A stretch of DNA of 53,287 nt from Chloroflexota bacterium (GTDB lineage: Bacteria > Chloroflexota > UBA11872). The translations under genes and the position numbers were made by a program. The stretch is taken from NCBI GenBank assembly GCA_028874175.1, contig JAPPLN010000108.1:1-53287 (forward strand), in the 5' to 3' direction. Below, in pieces: positions 7,718 through 16,273 of the stretch. Numbering within the stretch: the first letter of the stretch is position 1; each line of letters begins with the position of its first letter. The notes beneath the pieces are model-generated. The model worked only from the letters and a program-made list of their open reading frames with translations. It had not been told where the DNA came from and did no database searches.

Positions 7718-9049
7718 ATGCAGCGTTTTCGCAGTTTGGCCCTTCTGCCCCTGCTGATTGCAGTCTTCGCACTCGTCTTCGCGGCCTGCGGACCGGAAGA
7801 CGACGTCCCGCCGCCTGCGCCGCCGCCGGCCGCAACGCCGGAGGTCGTGCGCGCGGAGTCAACGCCGGCGCCGACCGCGACGGCACAGCCGACACCGGAG
7901 GCCACGGTCGAGCCAACGCCGGCTGCGACCGCACAGCCCACAGCCAGCCCGACGGCCACTCCGGCGCCAACTCAGGAGCCCACGCCGACACCTGAGCCAA
8001 CTCCCGAGGCCACGCCCGAGCCAACCCCCGAGGCCACGCCTGAGGCAACCGCGGCGGCAACGCCGGAAGCAACGCCCGAGCCGACCCCGACGGAGGAAGC
8101 CACCCCTGCCGCCCCGGCCTTCGCCGAGGCGTTTCAAGACGTGCGGGGGATTGTCGACCCGAGCAACTTCGGGTGGCCGCGTGAGGTTGAGGGACTGAAC
8201 GGCGTCGTCAGCATTCCGGCCAAGCCGCTCAGCATCATCACGGCGTCAGTGGGCCATGACGAAATGACGCTGGCCATCGTCCCGATCGATCGACTTGTCG
8301 CGGTTGGCAGTTCGTCAAAGAACATCACCTACTCCAACGTCGCGGACCTGCTGCAGGAGAAGGCCGAGATCACCCGCGACCCGGAGACGATCATTGCCCA
8401 GGAGCCGGACATCATCGTCACCAGCCCGTTCTTCTCGGCTGACGGGATTGCGGCTCTGTCCAAGGCTGGGATTCCAGTGATCCAGACCGAGCTCAAGCAG
8501 GGTCCGGAGTCCCGGATCAACAACATCCTGTTGATGGGCTACATCTACGGGGAAGAGGAGCGGGCTGTTGCGTTCGCCGCCGAGGTTCGCGAGCGATACG
8601 AGAGCCTGATCGGCGTGACCGGCGCGGTTGAGGCACAGCCTCGCGTGCTTGCGCTCACGCAGTACGGCGACAAGATCTGGACGGCCGGCAAGGACTCCAC
8701 GGAGGGCGGCGTCATCACGGCGGCCGGCGGCCTGAACGTCGCGGCCGAGGCCGGGATCGAAGGTAACCAGACCACGAGCCTGGAGGGCGTGATTGCCATG
8801 AACCCGGAGGTGATCGTGATTGCGCAGCCCGTTGAGTTCGGGGCCAACGAGTTCAGGCAGAGCCTGCTGGACAATGAGGCGCTGGCCGAGCTTCCGGCGG
8901 TCAAGAACGAGGCCATTTACGTGGTTGAGAGCAAGCACTTCACCACGCTGTCCTACTGGAACATCCGCGGGGCCGAAGATCTGGCCCGAATCCTGTGGCC
9001 GGACGAGTTGGGCGACTCCGAGAGTCCGCCCTTCAGCCTGGCGGAGTAG
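7718..9049 (+). CDS. btuF: BtuF-like corrinoid-binding lipoprotein
   Basis: Substrate-binding lipoprotein of the cobalamin importer, 443 residues from the ATG at 7718. A lipoprotein signal ends at FAAC with lipidation at Cys24. A disordered linker of about 95 residues rich in Thr, Pro, Glu and Ala repeats follows. The helical-backbone type III binding domain starts near residue 130: ASVGHDEMTLAIVP, RLVAVGSSSKNITYSN, IIAQEPDIIVTSPFF, GIPVIQT and IYVVESKHFTTLSYWNIRGAEDLARILWP. AAGG at about 7700 can serve as ribosome site. A GTG-type start 20 codons upstream is open but would precede the signal peptide. Adjacent btuC, btuD and corrinoid genes support a corrinoid ligand; an iron-chelate ligand is the alternative. 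Confidence 0.88.
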   Translation: MQRFRSLALLPLLIAVFALVFAACGPEDDVPPPAPPPAATPEVVRAESTPAPTATAQPTPEATVEPTPAATAQPTASPTATPAPTQEPTPTPEPTPEATPEPTPEATPEATAAATPEATPEPTPTEEATPAAPAFAEAFQDVRGIVDPSNFGWPREVEGLNGVVSIPAKPLSIITASVGHDEMTLAIVPIDRLVAVGSSSKNITYSNVADLLQEKAEITRDPETIIAQEPDIIVTSPFFSADGIAALSKAGIPVIQTELKQGPESRINNILLMGYIYGEEERAVAFAAEVRERYESLIGVTGAVEAQPRVLALTQYGDKIWTAGKDSTEGGVITAAGGLNVAAEAGIEGNQTTSLEGVIAMNPEVIVIAQPVEFGANEFRQSLLDNEALAELPAVKNEAIYVVESKHFTTLSYWNIRGAEDLARILWPDELGDSESPPFSLAE

Positions 9050-9055
9050 TTGACG

Positions 9056-9949
9056 ATGCAGACCGAACGGACAGCGTCTATCCGGGCGGACGAACTCGGC
9101 TTTCGGGTCGAGGCGAAGGCGTTGCTCGAGCGCGTGCGGCTGCACGCGCACCAGGGTCAACTGGTCGGTCTGATCGGTCCGAATGGCGCGGGGAAGTCAA
9201 CACTTCTCCGCGCCATTGCGGGCGTGCTGCGGCCGCAGGAGGGGGCGGTCTGGCTGGAGGGCGAAGAGCTTGATTCTCTTCCAGCCAAGGACGTGGCGGC
9301 GCGGATGGCCCTGGTGCCGCAAATCGCTCCTTATACGCACGGGTTCACCGCTCGAGAGCTGGTGCTGATGGGTCGGTACCCGCACCTGGGCCGGTTCCAG
9401 ATCGAGGGCGCGGCCGACGAGGCGATTGCCCGTGAGGCGATGGAGCTCACGGAGACGGAGGAATTCGCCGAGCGAACGCTGGACACGCTGTCCGGCGGCG
9501 AGCGTCAGCGAGTATTCGTGTCGCGCGCCCTGGCGCAGCAGCCGCGCGTGCTGCTGCTGGACGAGCCGACAGCCAACCTGGACGTGCTGCACAAGCTGCG
9601 GGTGCTGGACCTGGTGCGGCGTCTAGTGGACGAGGGGTTGACAGCCGTGGCCGCCATTCATGATCTGGGGATGGCGGCGCGCTACTGCGATCGCCTGGTG
9701 CTGCTGAGTAACGGCCGCGTGCTTGCCGAAGGGACGCCCGACCAGGTGTTGGCGCCGGACATTATCGAGACGGCCTTCGGCGTCCGATCGGCGGTTTACC
9801 CCGACCCCGTGACCGGTTCGCTGGTTGTCAGCCTTATTGCGCCGGCCGACGCGAACGGTTCAGCGGGCGTGGGCACCGGCGCCAACGGCCGCGATTCCGT
9901 CCACCACCGACACGCGAAAGTTAGCCCTGCAACCCCGAGGAGCAGCTAG
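9056..9949 (+). CDS. btuD: cobalamin ABC transporter ATP-binding protein
   Basis: ATPase of the BtuCDF-type importer, 297 residues from ATG 9056. Walker A is GPNGAGKST (residues 41-49), the Q-loop is VPQ, the ABC signature LSGGERQRV, Walker B VLLLDEPTANLD and the switch His is in AAIHDLGMAARYCDR. The last 40 residues are a Gly/Asn/Ser-rich tail beyond the normal family end. The start is 6 bases after btuF's stop; ATG is preferred to TTG 9050 because GGAG then lies 9 bases away rather than 3. Confidence 0.93.
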   Translation: MQTERTASIRADELGFRVEAKALLERVRLHAHQGQLVGLIGPNGAGKSTLLRAIAGVLRPQEGAVWLEGEELDSLPAKDVAARMALVPQIAPYTHGFTARELVLMGRYPHLGRFQIEGAADEAIAREAMELTETEEFAERTLDTLSGGERQRVFVSRALAQQPRVLLLDEPTANLDVLHKLRVLDLVRRLVDEGLTAVAAIHDLGMAARYCDRLVLLSNGRVLAEGTPDQVLAPDIIETAFGVRSAVYPDPVTGSLVVSLIAPADANGSAGVGTGANGRDSVHHRHAKVSPATPRSS

Positions 9950-9952
9950 GTC

Positions 9953-10528
9953 ATGAATGCCAGGGATCCTCAGACACGACCCGCCGACGTTCCCAAACGG
10001 CCTCGCCGCCGGCACGGCCTGGTGATCGTGAACACGGGCGAGGGCAAGGGAAAGACGACGGCGGCGCTAGGGGTGATTTTTCGGGCCTGGGGCCGCGACT
10101 TCAAGATCCGGATGTTCCAGTTCATCAAGCACACCACCGCCACCTTCGGCGAGCATCGGGCGGCGATGCGGCTGGACATTCCCATCGAGGCGCTGGGCGA
10201 CGGGTTTACGTGGCTGTCCAAGGACATGGACCGGACGGCGGCGCTGGCGGTGGAACAGTGGGGTCACTGCAAAGAGGCGATTCTGAAGGGTGACGAAGAC
10301 ATCATCGTGCTGGACGAGTTCACCTACGCCATGCACTACGGATGGGTTCCGGTGGAGGACGTGGTGGAGACGCTGAAGGCGCGGCCGGGGCCATTGCACG
10401 TGATCATTACCGGACGGTATGCGCCGCAGGAACTGATCGACTGCGCGGATCTCGTGACCGAAATGAAGCTGATCAAGCACCCCTATCGTGAACAGGGCAT
10501 CCGGGCGCAACGGGGGATTGAGTTTTAG
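9953..10528 (+). CDS. cobO: cob(I)yrinic acid a,c-diamide adenosyltransferase, copy 2 (canonical)
   Basis: Full canonical CobO/BtuR enzyme of 191 residues. It has the P-loop GEGKGKTTAALG (residues 29-40), the aromatic active-site motif GDGFTWLSKDMDR with Phe85 and Trp87, VLDEFTYAMHYGW, and the C-terminal KLIKHPYREQGIRAQRGIE. It adenosylates cobalt of imported or intermediate corrinoids in the cytoplasm. The ATG follows an AGGAG about 12 bases upstream, and the stop lies 2 bases before cobT, so translation is probably coupled. The paralogue at 6693-7376 shares most motifs but not Phe/Trp. Confidence 0.95.
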   Translation: MNARDPQTRPADVPKRPRRRHGLVIVNTGEGKGKTTAALGVIFRAWGRDFKIRMFQFIKHTTATFGEHRAAMRLDIPIEALGDGFTWLSKDMDRTAALAVEQWGHCKEAILKGDEDIIVLDEFTYAMHYGWVPVEDVVETLKARPGPLHVIITGRYAPQELIDCADLVTEMKLIKHPYREQGIRAQRGIEF

Positions 10529-10530
10529 AG

Positions 10531-11610
10531 GTGACGCTGGACGAGGTTGTCGCCGGAATTCGTCCGGCTGACGCCGAGGCAAAGCGGGCGGCGATTCGGC
10601 GTCAGCGGCGGCTGACGAAGCCGCCGGGCAGTTTGGGCCGGCTGGAAGAGATCGCCATTCAATTGGCCGGCATCTTCGAAACCGAGCAACCGACCGCGCG
10701 GAACACTACGGTCATCGTGGCGGCCGCCGACCACGGGGTCGTCGCACAAGGGGTGACCGGCTATCCCCAAGCGGTCACCGCCCAGATGGTGCTGAACTTC
10801 CTGGCCGGTGGGGCGGCAGTTAGCGTGATGGCGCGAGCTCGCGGAGCGAATCTGATCATTGTTGACGCCGGCGTCGCCACGCCGCTGCCGGCGCATCCGG
10901 ATCTGCGCGTCGTGTCGGCCGGACGAGGCACTCGCGACCTGACGCACGGGCCGGCCATGACTCGGGAACAGGCTGAAGCCTGCATCTCGGCTGGTGTCGG
11001 CATTGCCCGGGACGCCGCCGAAGACGGTGCGCACGTTATCGCTACGGGCGACATGGGCATCGGGAACACGACGTCCGCCAGCGCCATTACGGCAGCGCTC
11101 ACCGGGACCCCGGCACGGCTGACGACCGGGCGGGGTACGGGTCGATCCGACCTGGAACTCCAGCACAAGATCGCCTGCGTGGAACGCGCGCTGGACGTGA
11201 ATCGGCCGGATGCGGAAGACGGGGTGGACGTCCTACGCACGGTTGGCGGGTTTGAGATCGGGGTGCTGGCCGGGGTTGTGCTGGGCGGGGCGCTGGCTCG
11301 GCGTGCGGTAGTGCTGGACGGCTTCGTTTCCGGCGCCGCCGGACTGATCGCGCACAGCCTTTGCCCACTGGTCCTGGACTACGTGATCGCGGGACATCAA
11401 TCGGCCGAACCGGGGCACCAGGTCGCGCTGAAGCACCTGGGACTCCAGCCACTGCTGGATCTGGACATGCGGCTGGGGGAAGGCACGGGCGCCCTGCTGG
11501 CGACGGGCCTGGTTGAAGTCGCCGCGGCCTGCCTGTCCGACATGGCCACGTTCGAAGAGGCGGGAGTGTCGGACCGGGAGGCGGAGGGTTCCGCGGAAGT
11601 CTCGGCATGA
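10531..11610 (+). CDS. cobT: nicotinate-nucleotide--dimethylbenzimidazole phosphoribosyltransferase
   Basis: Activates the lower-ligand base by making alpha-ribazole 5'-phosphate from nicotinate mononucleotide and dimethylbenzimidazole. At 359 residues it is full length. Signatures include KPPGSLGRLE, VAAADHGVVAQGV, GDMGIGNTTSASA near residue 163 and MRLGEGTGA, whose Glu317 falls at the position of the catalytic Glu317 of Salmonella CobT. The GTG start is 2 bases after the cobO stop. The stop overlaps cobS as ATGA. No bluB is in the window, so the base may come from elsewhere. Confidence 0.96.
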   Translation: MTLDEVVAGIRPADAEAKRAAIRRQRRLTKPPGSLGRLEEIAIQLAGIFETEQPTARNTTVIVAAADHGVVAQGVTGYPQAVTAQMVLNFLAGGAAVSVMARARGANLIIVDAGVATPLPAHPDLRVVSAGRGTRDLTHGPAMTREQAEACISAGVGIARDAAEDGAHVIATGDMGIGNTTSASAITAALTGTPARLTTGRGTGRSDLELQHKIACVERALDVNRPDAEDGVDVLRTVGGFEIGVLAGVVLGGALARRAVVLDGFVSGAAGLIAHSLCPLVLDYVIAGHQSAEPGHQVALKHLGLQPLLDLDMRLGEGTGALLATGLVEVAAACLSDMATFEEAGVSDREAEGSAEVSA

Positions 11611-12368
11611 GAAGTCTGCGGCTGGCCATCGGCTTCTTGACGATCGTGCCGGTGTCGCCCGCCCACGCCGGGCCGATGGCTCCCGCGCGGGCCTATTTCC
11701 CGCTGGTCGGCCTGGGAATCGGCGGACTGCTAGCCGGGCTCGACATAGCTGCTCGCCAGGTTCTGCCGCTGCCAGTGGTTGGCGCGCTGCTGGTCGCGGC
11801 CATGCTGGTGCTTACGCGCGCCCTGCATACCGAGGGCTTCCTGGACACGTGCGACGGCCTCCTGGGCGGCCGCGACCGCGAGTCGCGCCTCGACATTCTT
11901 CGGGATTCGCACGTCGGGGCCTTCGCCGCGATCGGCGGTGCCTGCCTGTTGTTGGTGAAGTGGACGCTGCTGGTCGGCATCCCGGAAGCCGAACGGCTTG
12001 GCCTGCTGTTTCTCTTTCCCTGTTATTCGCGCTTTGCCATGGTCGCCGCAATGTCCGTTTTTCCTTACGCGCGAGCACAGGGGCTCGGAACGGCGTTCCA
12101 GGCTGGCGCCGGCTGGCGTCAGTTTGCGTTCGCGCTGCTGACGGCCGCAGTGGCGGGTGGACTGTTGTTCGGGATCGCCGGGCTGCTGTTACTTGTCGTC
12201 GCCACAGTCGTCGCCCTTGGGCTTGGACTCTGGTCCTTACGCTTGCTGGGCGGCATGACCGGGGACACCTACGGCGCTACCAACGAGGTTGCGGAGGTAA
12301 CGATTCTGCTGGCCGGACTTATTCTGATTCAGCTGTCGCCGGGGCTTACCGGCGCACCGTTTTGGTAG
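11607..12368 (+). CDS. cobS: adenosylcobinamide-GDP ribazoletransferase (cobalamin synthase)
   Basis: Integral membrane enzyme that joins adenosylcobinamide-GDP to alpha-ribazole (phosphate) in the last assembly step. It has 253 residues with about six hydrophobic segments. The family hallmark runs from residue 73: HTEGFLDTCDGLLGGRDRES, then RLDILRDSHVGAFAAIGG, carrying the Asp residues that bind Mg2+. GDTYGATNEVAEV near 217 is the second conserved patch. The ATG overlaps the cobT stop (ATGA), indicating coupled translation. Confidence 0.95.
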   Translation: MRSLRLAIGFLTIVPVSPAHAGPMAPARAYFPLVGLGIGGLLAGLDIAARQVLPLPVVGALLVAAMLVLTRALHTEGFLDTCDGLLGGRDRESRLDILRDSHVGAFAAIGGACLLLVKWTLLVGIPEAERLGLLFLFPCYSRFAMVAAMSVFPYARAQGLGTAFQAGAGWRQFAFALLTAAVAGGLLFGIAGLLLLVVATVVALGLGLWSLRLLGGMTGDTYGATNEVAEVTILLAGLILIQLSPGLTGAPFW

Positions 12369-12378
12369 GCGCGCAAAC

Positions 12379-13017
12379 ATGGGTACCTGGTATCTCGTGC
12401 GACACGGCGAGACGGAGTGGAATCGAACGGGCCGGATGCAAGGGCACCTGGGAGTGCCGCTGAACGCCGAAGGCCGCCGCCAGGCAACCCGGTTGGCCGG
12501 GCGGTTGCGGCGTGTTGAGTTTTCGGCCATCTACGCCAGCGACCTGGCGCGTGCGGCAGAGACTGCTCAAATCATCGCCGACGGCCGCGACCTTGCGGTC
12601 ACCCCCGATGCGGACCTTCGCGAGTTTTCGTGCGGCGAGTGGGAAGGGCTGACGCTGGAGGAAGTCGAGACGCGCTATCCGGGAGTGCTCGCCGAGCGGA
12701 TCGAGGCCGGAGGCAACATGGGATGGTCAGCGCCAGGCGGCGAGAGCGCCATCGATGCGCTCCAGCGGGTAGGTCGCTTCGTCACGCGCGCGAGCGCGAG
12801 CCTCGACGGTCAGAAGAACATTCTGGTCGTGGCGCATGGCGGCACTTTGCGCGCCCTTGTGGTCTGCCTGCTGGACCTGGCCGACACCGACTTCTGGAAG
12901 TTCCACGTCGACAACACCGCGCTCGCGATCGTCAACGATCACGACGGCAGCCGGGTGCTTGAGTCATGGAACGACACGAGTCACCTTTCGGACGCTGACT
13001 ACTCGGGGGCCGCGTGA
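12379..13017 (+). CDS. cobC: alpha-ribazole phosphatase-type histidine phosphatase
   Basis: Histidine phosphatase of 212 residues, with the catalytic RHG at 8-10 (phospho-His9), an acidic EFSCGEWEG near 86-94, and the second His in VVAHGGT (His153). Position between cobS and cobU marks it as CobC, which removes the phosphate from alpha-ribazole phosphate or adenosylcobalamin phosphate. Sequence alone could also fit a general phosphoglycerate-mutase-like phosphatase. The stop overlaps the cobU start (GTGA). Confidence 0.88.
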   Translation: MGTWYLVRHGETEWNRTGRMQGHLGVPLNAEGRRQATRLAGRLRRVEFSAIYASDLARAAETAQIIADGRDLAVTPDADLREFSCGEWEGLTLEEVETRYPGVLAERIEAGGNMGWSAPGGESAIDALQRVGRFVTRASASLDGQKNILVVAHGGTLRALVVCLLDLADTDFWKFHVDNTALAIVNDHDGSRVLESWNDTSHLSDADYSGAA

Positions 13018-13565
13018 GCCGGCGCCTGACGCTGGTGCTGGGCGGCGTTCGCGCCGGTAAGAGCCGCTACGCGCAGGAGCTGGCGCGCGAGGGCGGCCGG
13101 GTTCTGTACGTGGCCACGGCCGAGGCGGGCGACAGCGAAATGGCCGCTCGCATCGAAGCGCACCGGGCAGAGCGTCCCAGGGGCTGGGCAACGTTGGAAG
13201 AACCGGTCGACCTTGTCACAGCGCTTACGCCGCTCGTGCCGGACGTTGACACGGTGCTGCTCGACTGCCTGACGTTGTGGGTCAGCAACCTGCTGCTCCA
13301 GGACCCGGATCACGAGGCGACACCGGACCACATCCAGACGCAGGCCCGTCGCCTCATCGAACTCTACGAGCGGGGCGATGCTTCCTGGATCGTCGTCAGC
13401 AACGAAGTCGGGCTTGGCGTCATACCGGCAACCAGACTTGGACGCGACTACGCCGATGCACTGGGGCGGGTTAACCAGCAGTTCGCCGCCGCGGCGGATG
13501 AGGTGATCATGATGTTTGCGGGGTTGCCGGTGAATCTAAAAACGCGCGGCCTTGAGAGCCGATGA
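13014..13565 (+). CDS. cobU: adenosylcobinamide kinase/adenosylcobinamide-phosphate guanylyltransferase
   Basis: Bifunctional enzyme that phosphorylates adenosylcobinamide and then attaches GMP. It has 183 residues, with the P-loop GGVRAGKS (10-17), the guanylated-His region AHRAERPRGWATLEEP (candidate His50), LLDCLTLWVSNLL (the Walker B-like strand) and IVVSNEVGLGVIP. The GTG start overlaps the cobC stop. It is the last gene of the plus-strand operon and converges with the propeller gene 50 bases away. Confidence 0.96.
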   Translation: MSRRLTLVLGGVRAGKSRYAQELAREGGRVLYVATAEAGDSEMAARIEAHRAERPRGWATLEEPVDLVTALTPLVPDVDTVLLDCLTLWVSNLLLQDPDHEATPDHIQTQARRLIELYERGDASWIVVSNEVGLGVIPATRLGRDYADALGRVNQQFAAAADEVIMMFAGLPVNLKTRGLESR

Positions 13566-13615
13566 AACGTCGGCGGGTGGCCGCGCGGAGCCGGTGCGAG
13601 TCGGGCGGCCCTTGG

Positions 13616-15085
13616 CTACGTAGCCACGAATTGCAGGGCGTATAACCGCGCACCGCGCATGGCAATCCGCAGGCGCACGGGCTGGTCGCCGGCTGCGGGC
13701 AGCCGTTCGCTGCCAGCCCAGGTCACGACGTGCCGTATGTGGTTGCCAAGCACCCGGTCGCACCTGTCCAGGCTGTATCCCTCGATGCCTCGGCCCTCTG
13801 AGTCCTGCAACTCAATCCGCACGTCGCCGCTGGCGGATGCATCGACATTGAGCTCCAGGCGAGTGCCCGAGAAAACGAGCGGCTTCGAGATCAACTGGCC
13901 GCCAGCGTAGGCCGCCTCGGCGCTGACGAAGCCGTCCAGGCGCTGCTGGGTCAAAATGACCTGGCCAGCCGGATTGTTCCTGCGTTTGAGCCCATGCGAC
14001 TGGTCGTACGCGGTCGCGTACTGGTAGATCGAGCGGTCCCGAATGACCATGCCCAGCGCCGAATAGAGCATCCTGGATCGCGGTCCGTCGGGATCGATAC
14101 GGACATAGGGTCGACGGTCCGGTCGTTCCCAGGTGATCCCGTCGCGGCTGACGGCCAGTTGAATCTCCATCAAGCCGTCGTTCCGGCGCGTCTCCGCGTC
14201 GAGGATTTCGGCCTCGGTGAAGTGCCGGTAGACCGAGAAGGTCGAGATATAGACGTCATCGGCCCCCGGGTACTTGACAACCGAGGGCGTGTAGATGTCC
14301 ATGTCAGGCGGGTCTTGCTCGTCGAGCGCGAGCACCGTGGGAAGCTCGCCGGTGAGTCGCGGGCCACGCACATCAACCGGCGAATCGGTGATTCGCCACC
14401 CAACCCGCGACGTGAGGTCATCGGTTTCCCAGCGCGCGACCGCCCGCCGCCACGGCCCGTTGGCGCTCAGCGACCTTTCGTCGCGCCCGGTAGGGACCCA
14501 GTTGCGGAAATACGCCACGTAACGTCCGATCCGCTCATCCCAGAAGACCTGGTTTTGCGAATCGCCGTGCAACGAGACGCCGTTTCCGCCTTTCCACGTG
14601 AACCGAAGGCCGTCGGGCGACACGGAATAGCCGAATCCGAGTGGACCGAGGTTCGGATCCCAGTTAAGCCAATACCCCTTGTAGCGCTCCTCCGCAGGTG
14701 CCGTGGGGTCCTTCAAAACGCTCCCCGGCACCCCGAGAAGGAGGTTGTTGGAGCGGACGCCGTTGAGTTCAACGAGTCCGAGGTCCGGCTTTCTCCAATG
14801 GAGGCCATCCAGCGACTCGGCATATCCCCATCGATACGAATGGAGATTGCCGGCACCCATGTTGCTGGACGCGTACCACATTCGGGCCAAGCCGTTGTCG
14901 TCAATCACGGAGTTCATGAAGTGGATGTGGTGTTCCCAGGCCCGATCCCGGTGAATGGCCACCCCACCGACAATTGGCGGATTCACTCGCAGCGACACAT
15001 CGTCAGCTTGATCGAAAAGCGAGAAATCGATAAGGAGGTGCTTTCGAGTGCCGAGATCGATTGGCTCGCTCGCGTGGCTTGTCAT
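13616..15085 (-). CDS. beta-propeller glycosidase-like protein, paralogue 1
   Basis: 489 residues from ATG 15085, chosen because paralogue 4 (47159-48631) begins at the same residue and GAGG lies 7 bases upstream. Function unknown. Repeated S-x-DG-x-x-W units (SLDGLHW, SPDGLRF, SRDGITW) and acidic blade motifs suggest a five-bladed propeller related to GH32/GH43/sialidase folds. A C-terminal beta-sandwich module (residues about 400-489) ends in RLYALQF. No signal peptide is visible, so action is presumably cytoplasmic. It lies between the 3' ends of the two corrinoid operons and interrupts an otherwise pure B12 block. It is very close to paralogue 4; 33436-34971 and 43513-45117 are more distant relatives. 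Confidence 0.8.
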   Translation of the reverse strand: MTSHASEPIDLGTRKHLLIDFSLFDQADDVSLRVNPPIVGGVAIHRDRAWEHHIHFMNSVIDDNGLARMWYASSNMGAGNLHSYRWGYAESLDGLHWRKPDLGLVELNGVRSNNLLLGVPGSVLKDPTAPAEERYKGYWLNWDPNLGPLGFGYSVSPDGLRFTWKGGNGVSLHGDSQNQVFWDERIGRYVAYFRNWVPTGRDERSLSANGPWRRAVARWETDDLTSRVGWRITDSPVDVRGPRLTGELPTVLALDEQDPPDMDIYTPSVVKYPGADDVYISTFSVYRHFTEAEILDAETRRNDGLMEIQLAVSRDGITWERPDRRPYVRIDPDGPRSRMLYSALGMVIRDRSIYQYATAYDQSHGLKRRNNPAGQVILTQQRLDGFVSAEAAYAGGQLISKPLVFSGTRLELNVDASASGDVRIELQDSEGRGIEGYSLDRCDRVLGNHIRHVVTWAGSERLPAAGDQPVRLRIAMRGARLYALQFVAT

Positions 15086-15328
15086 ATTCCTGCCTCGACT
15101 TCTATTGTCGTCTGGACCCTGGCCTGTGCGCCGCGGTGATCCGGAGGCGCGCATGGCCAGCCAGATCGTGCCGCGAGCCAAACCCTCATACAACGCTCGA
15201 GGCCGAATCCGCCGCCCGACGGTTCCGGTTGTCTGAACGTGTTCCCGAGGTCATGTTCGCGCGAATCGAGCGGCGGCACACCCGCCAATCCCCGGTGGCA
15301 GATCCGAGTCCGCAACGCCGTACTGGGG

Positions 15329-16273
15329 TCAAGCAAGGGTAGCCACCGTCCGTCGCGTGCCTGGATGCACAACGGCGCCACCGCCGATCATTCGGCAGTC
15401 GTGAATCGCCACGATTTCCGGCAACCGCTGTCGTGCCGAATGCGCGGCCCATGCGATTCGCTCGGCGTCGGCCTCGAAGAGCAACCCGATGACCGTGCCG
15501 CTGTGCGCAACGTTCACGCCGAGCGCGCCGGCGTCTCTGCCCAGCTTCATTGCATCCGGCAGCCGCAACTTGGGGAGCACGCCCTGGTTCAACTGGCTGC
15601 TCAGCGTGGCGCCTTCGCCAATCTGCCGGGGATCTCCGTTCGCAAGTCCGGCGGCGATGAGATCGAGCGCCTCTCGGAAGCGGTCGTCGTCGTCGTAAAC
15701 GCCGTTGGCTCGGGTTCCCGCGTTGAAAGCCTCGGTATCGACTCCACCGGCCAACTCGAGGACCAGCACGCGCATCGGCGGCGGCGGCCCCAGTGTCCGG
15801 GCAATCCGGCCGCCGAGATGATCGAACAGCGCGATGCCCGGCAGCATGACGCCGTCGCTTGGCTCGACTGCCAAGGCTAGATCAGCCTGCTGTCGCGGCG
15901 AGAGCGTCGCTCCCAGGGCCGTCGCGGTCGCGACGATGGCCGAAGTCACGTCGGCGGTGCTGCTGGCCATGCCCTTGGACCGCGGCAGCGAACTCTCCAG
16001 CCGCAGCCAGGCGTCCAGATCCGGTCGCTCCAGCGCGGCGAGCGCTAGCTCGACCGCTCGGCGGGCTTTGCGAGCGCCGACCGGTGCATGGACGCGCCCC
16101 GTGCCGATCACGACGTCAACGGTCGCGGTGGCTCCGAGGTCGATTGGGCAGGTCACCATCGCGGCGATGCCGTCCAAGTGGCCCTGGGCCAGTTCGCCGC
16201 AGGTCCCGGGCGCCCAGGCCGCGCCGCGTCCGACAAGATTCGGGGTTCGGCACAGTTCCGCCGGCGTCTTCAC
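15329..16273 (-). CDS. pduX: L-threonine kinase (PduX-like GHMP kinase)
   Basis: GHMP-family kinase of 314 residues, best matched to PduX, which makes L-threonine O-3-phosphate for the aminopropanol arm of cobalamin. The N-terminal APGTCGELAQG (residues 21-31) and CPIDLGATATV are PduX-like, and the ATP-binding glycine/serine loop is LPRSKGMASSTADV (96-109). The GTG at 16273 overlaps the cobQ stop as GTGA, which fixes the start; the longer open frame upstream is antisense to nothing useful and overlaps cobQ by 140 bases. Its place beside cobD, whose substrate it would produce, supports the call. Confidence 0.88.
   Translation of the reverse strand: MKTPAELCRTPNLVGRGAAWAPGTCGELAQGHLDGIAAMVTCPIDLGATATVDVVIGTGRVHAPVGARKARRAVELALAALERPDLDAWLRLESSLPRSKGMASSTADVTSAIVATATALGATLSPRQQADLALAVEPSDGVMLPGIALFDHLGGRIARTLGPPPPMRVLVLELAGGVDTEAFNAGTRANGVYDDDDRFREALDLIAAGLANGDPRQIGEGATLSSQLNQGVLPKLRLPDAMKLGRDAGALGVNVAHSGTVIGLLFEADAERIAWAAHSARQRLPEIVAIHDCRMIGGGAVVHPGTRRTVATLA

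Noticed and set aside
13613..13624. 12-base palindrome GGCTACGTAGCC at the end of propeller paralogue 1
   Set aside because: It includes the stop codon and is short; no loop or U-tract to call it a terminator.
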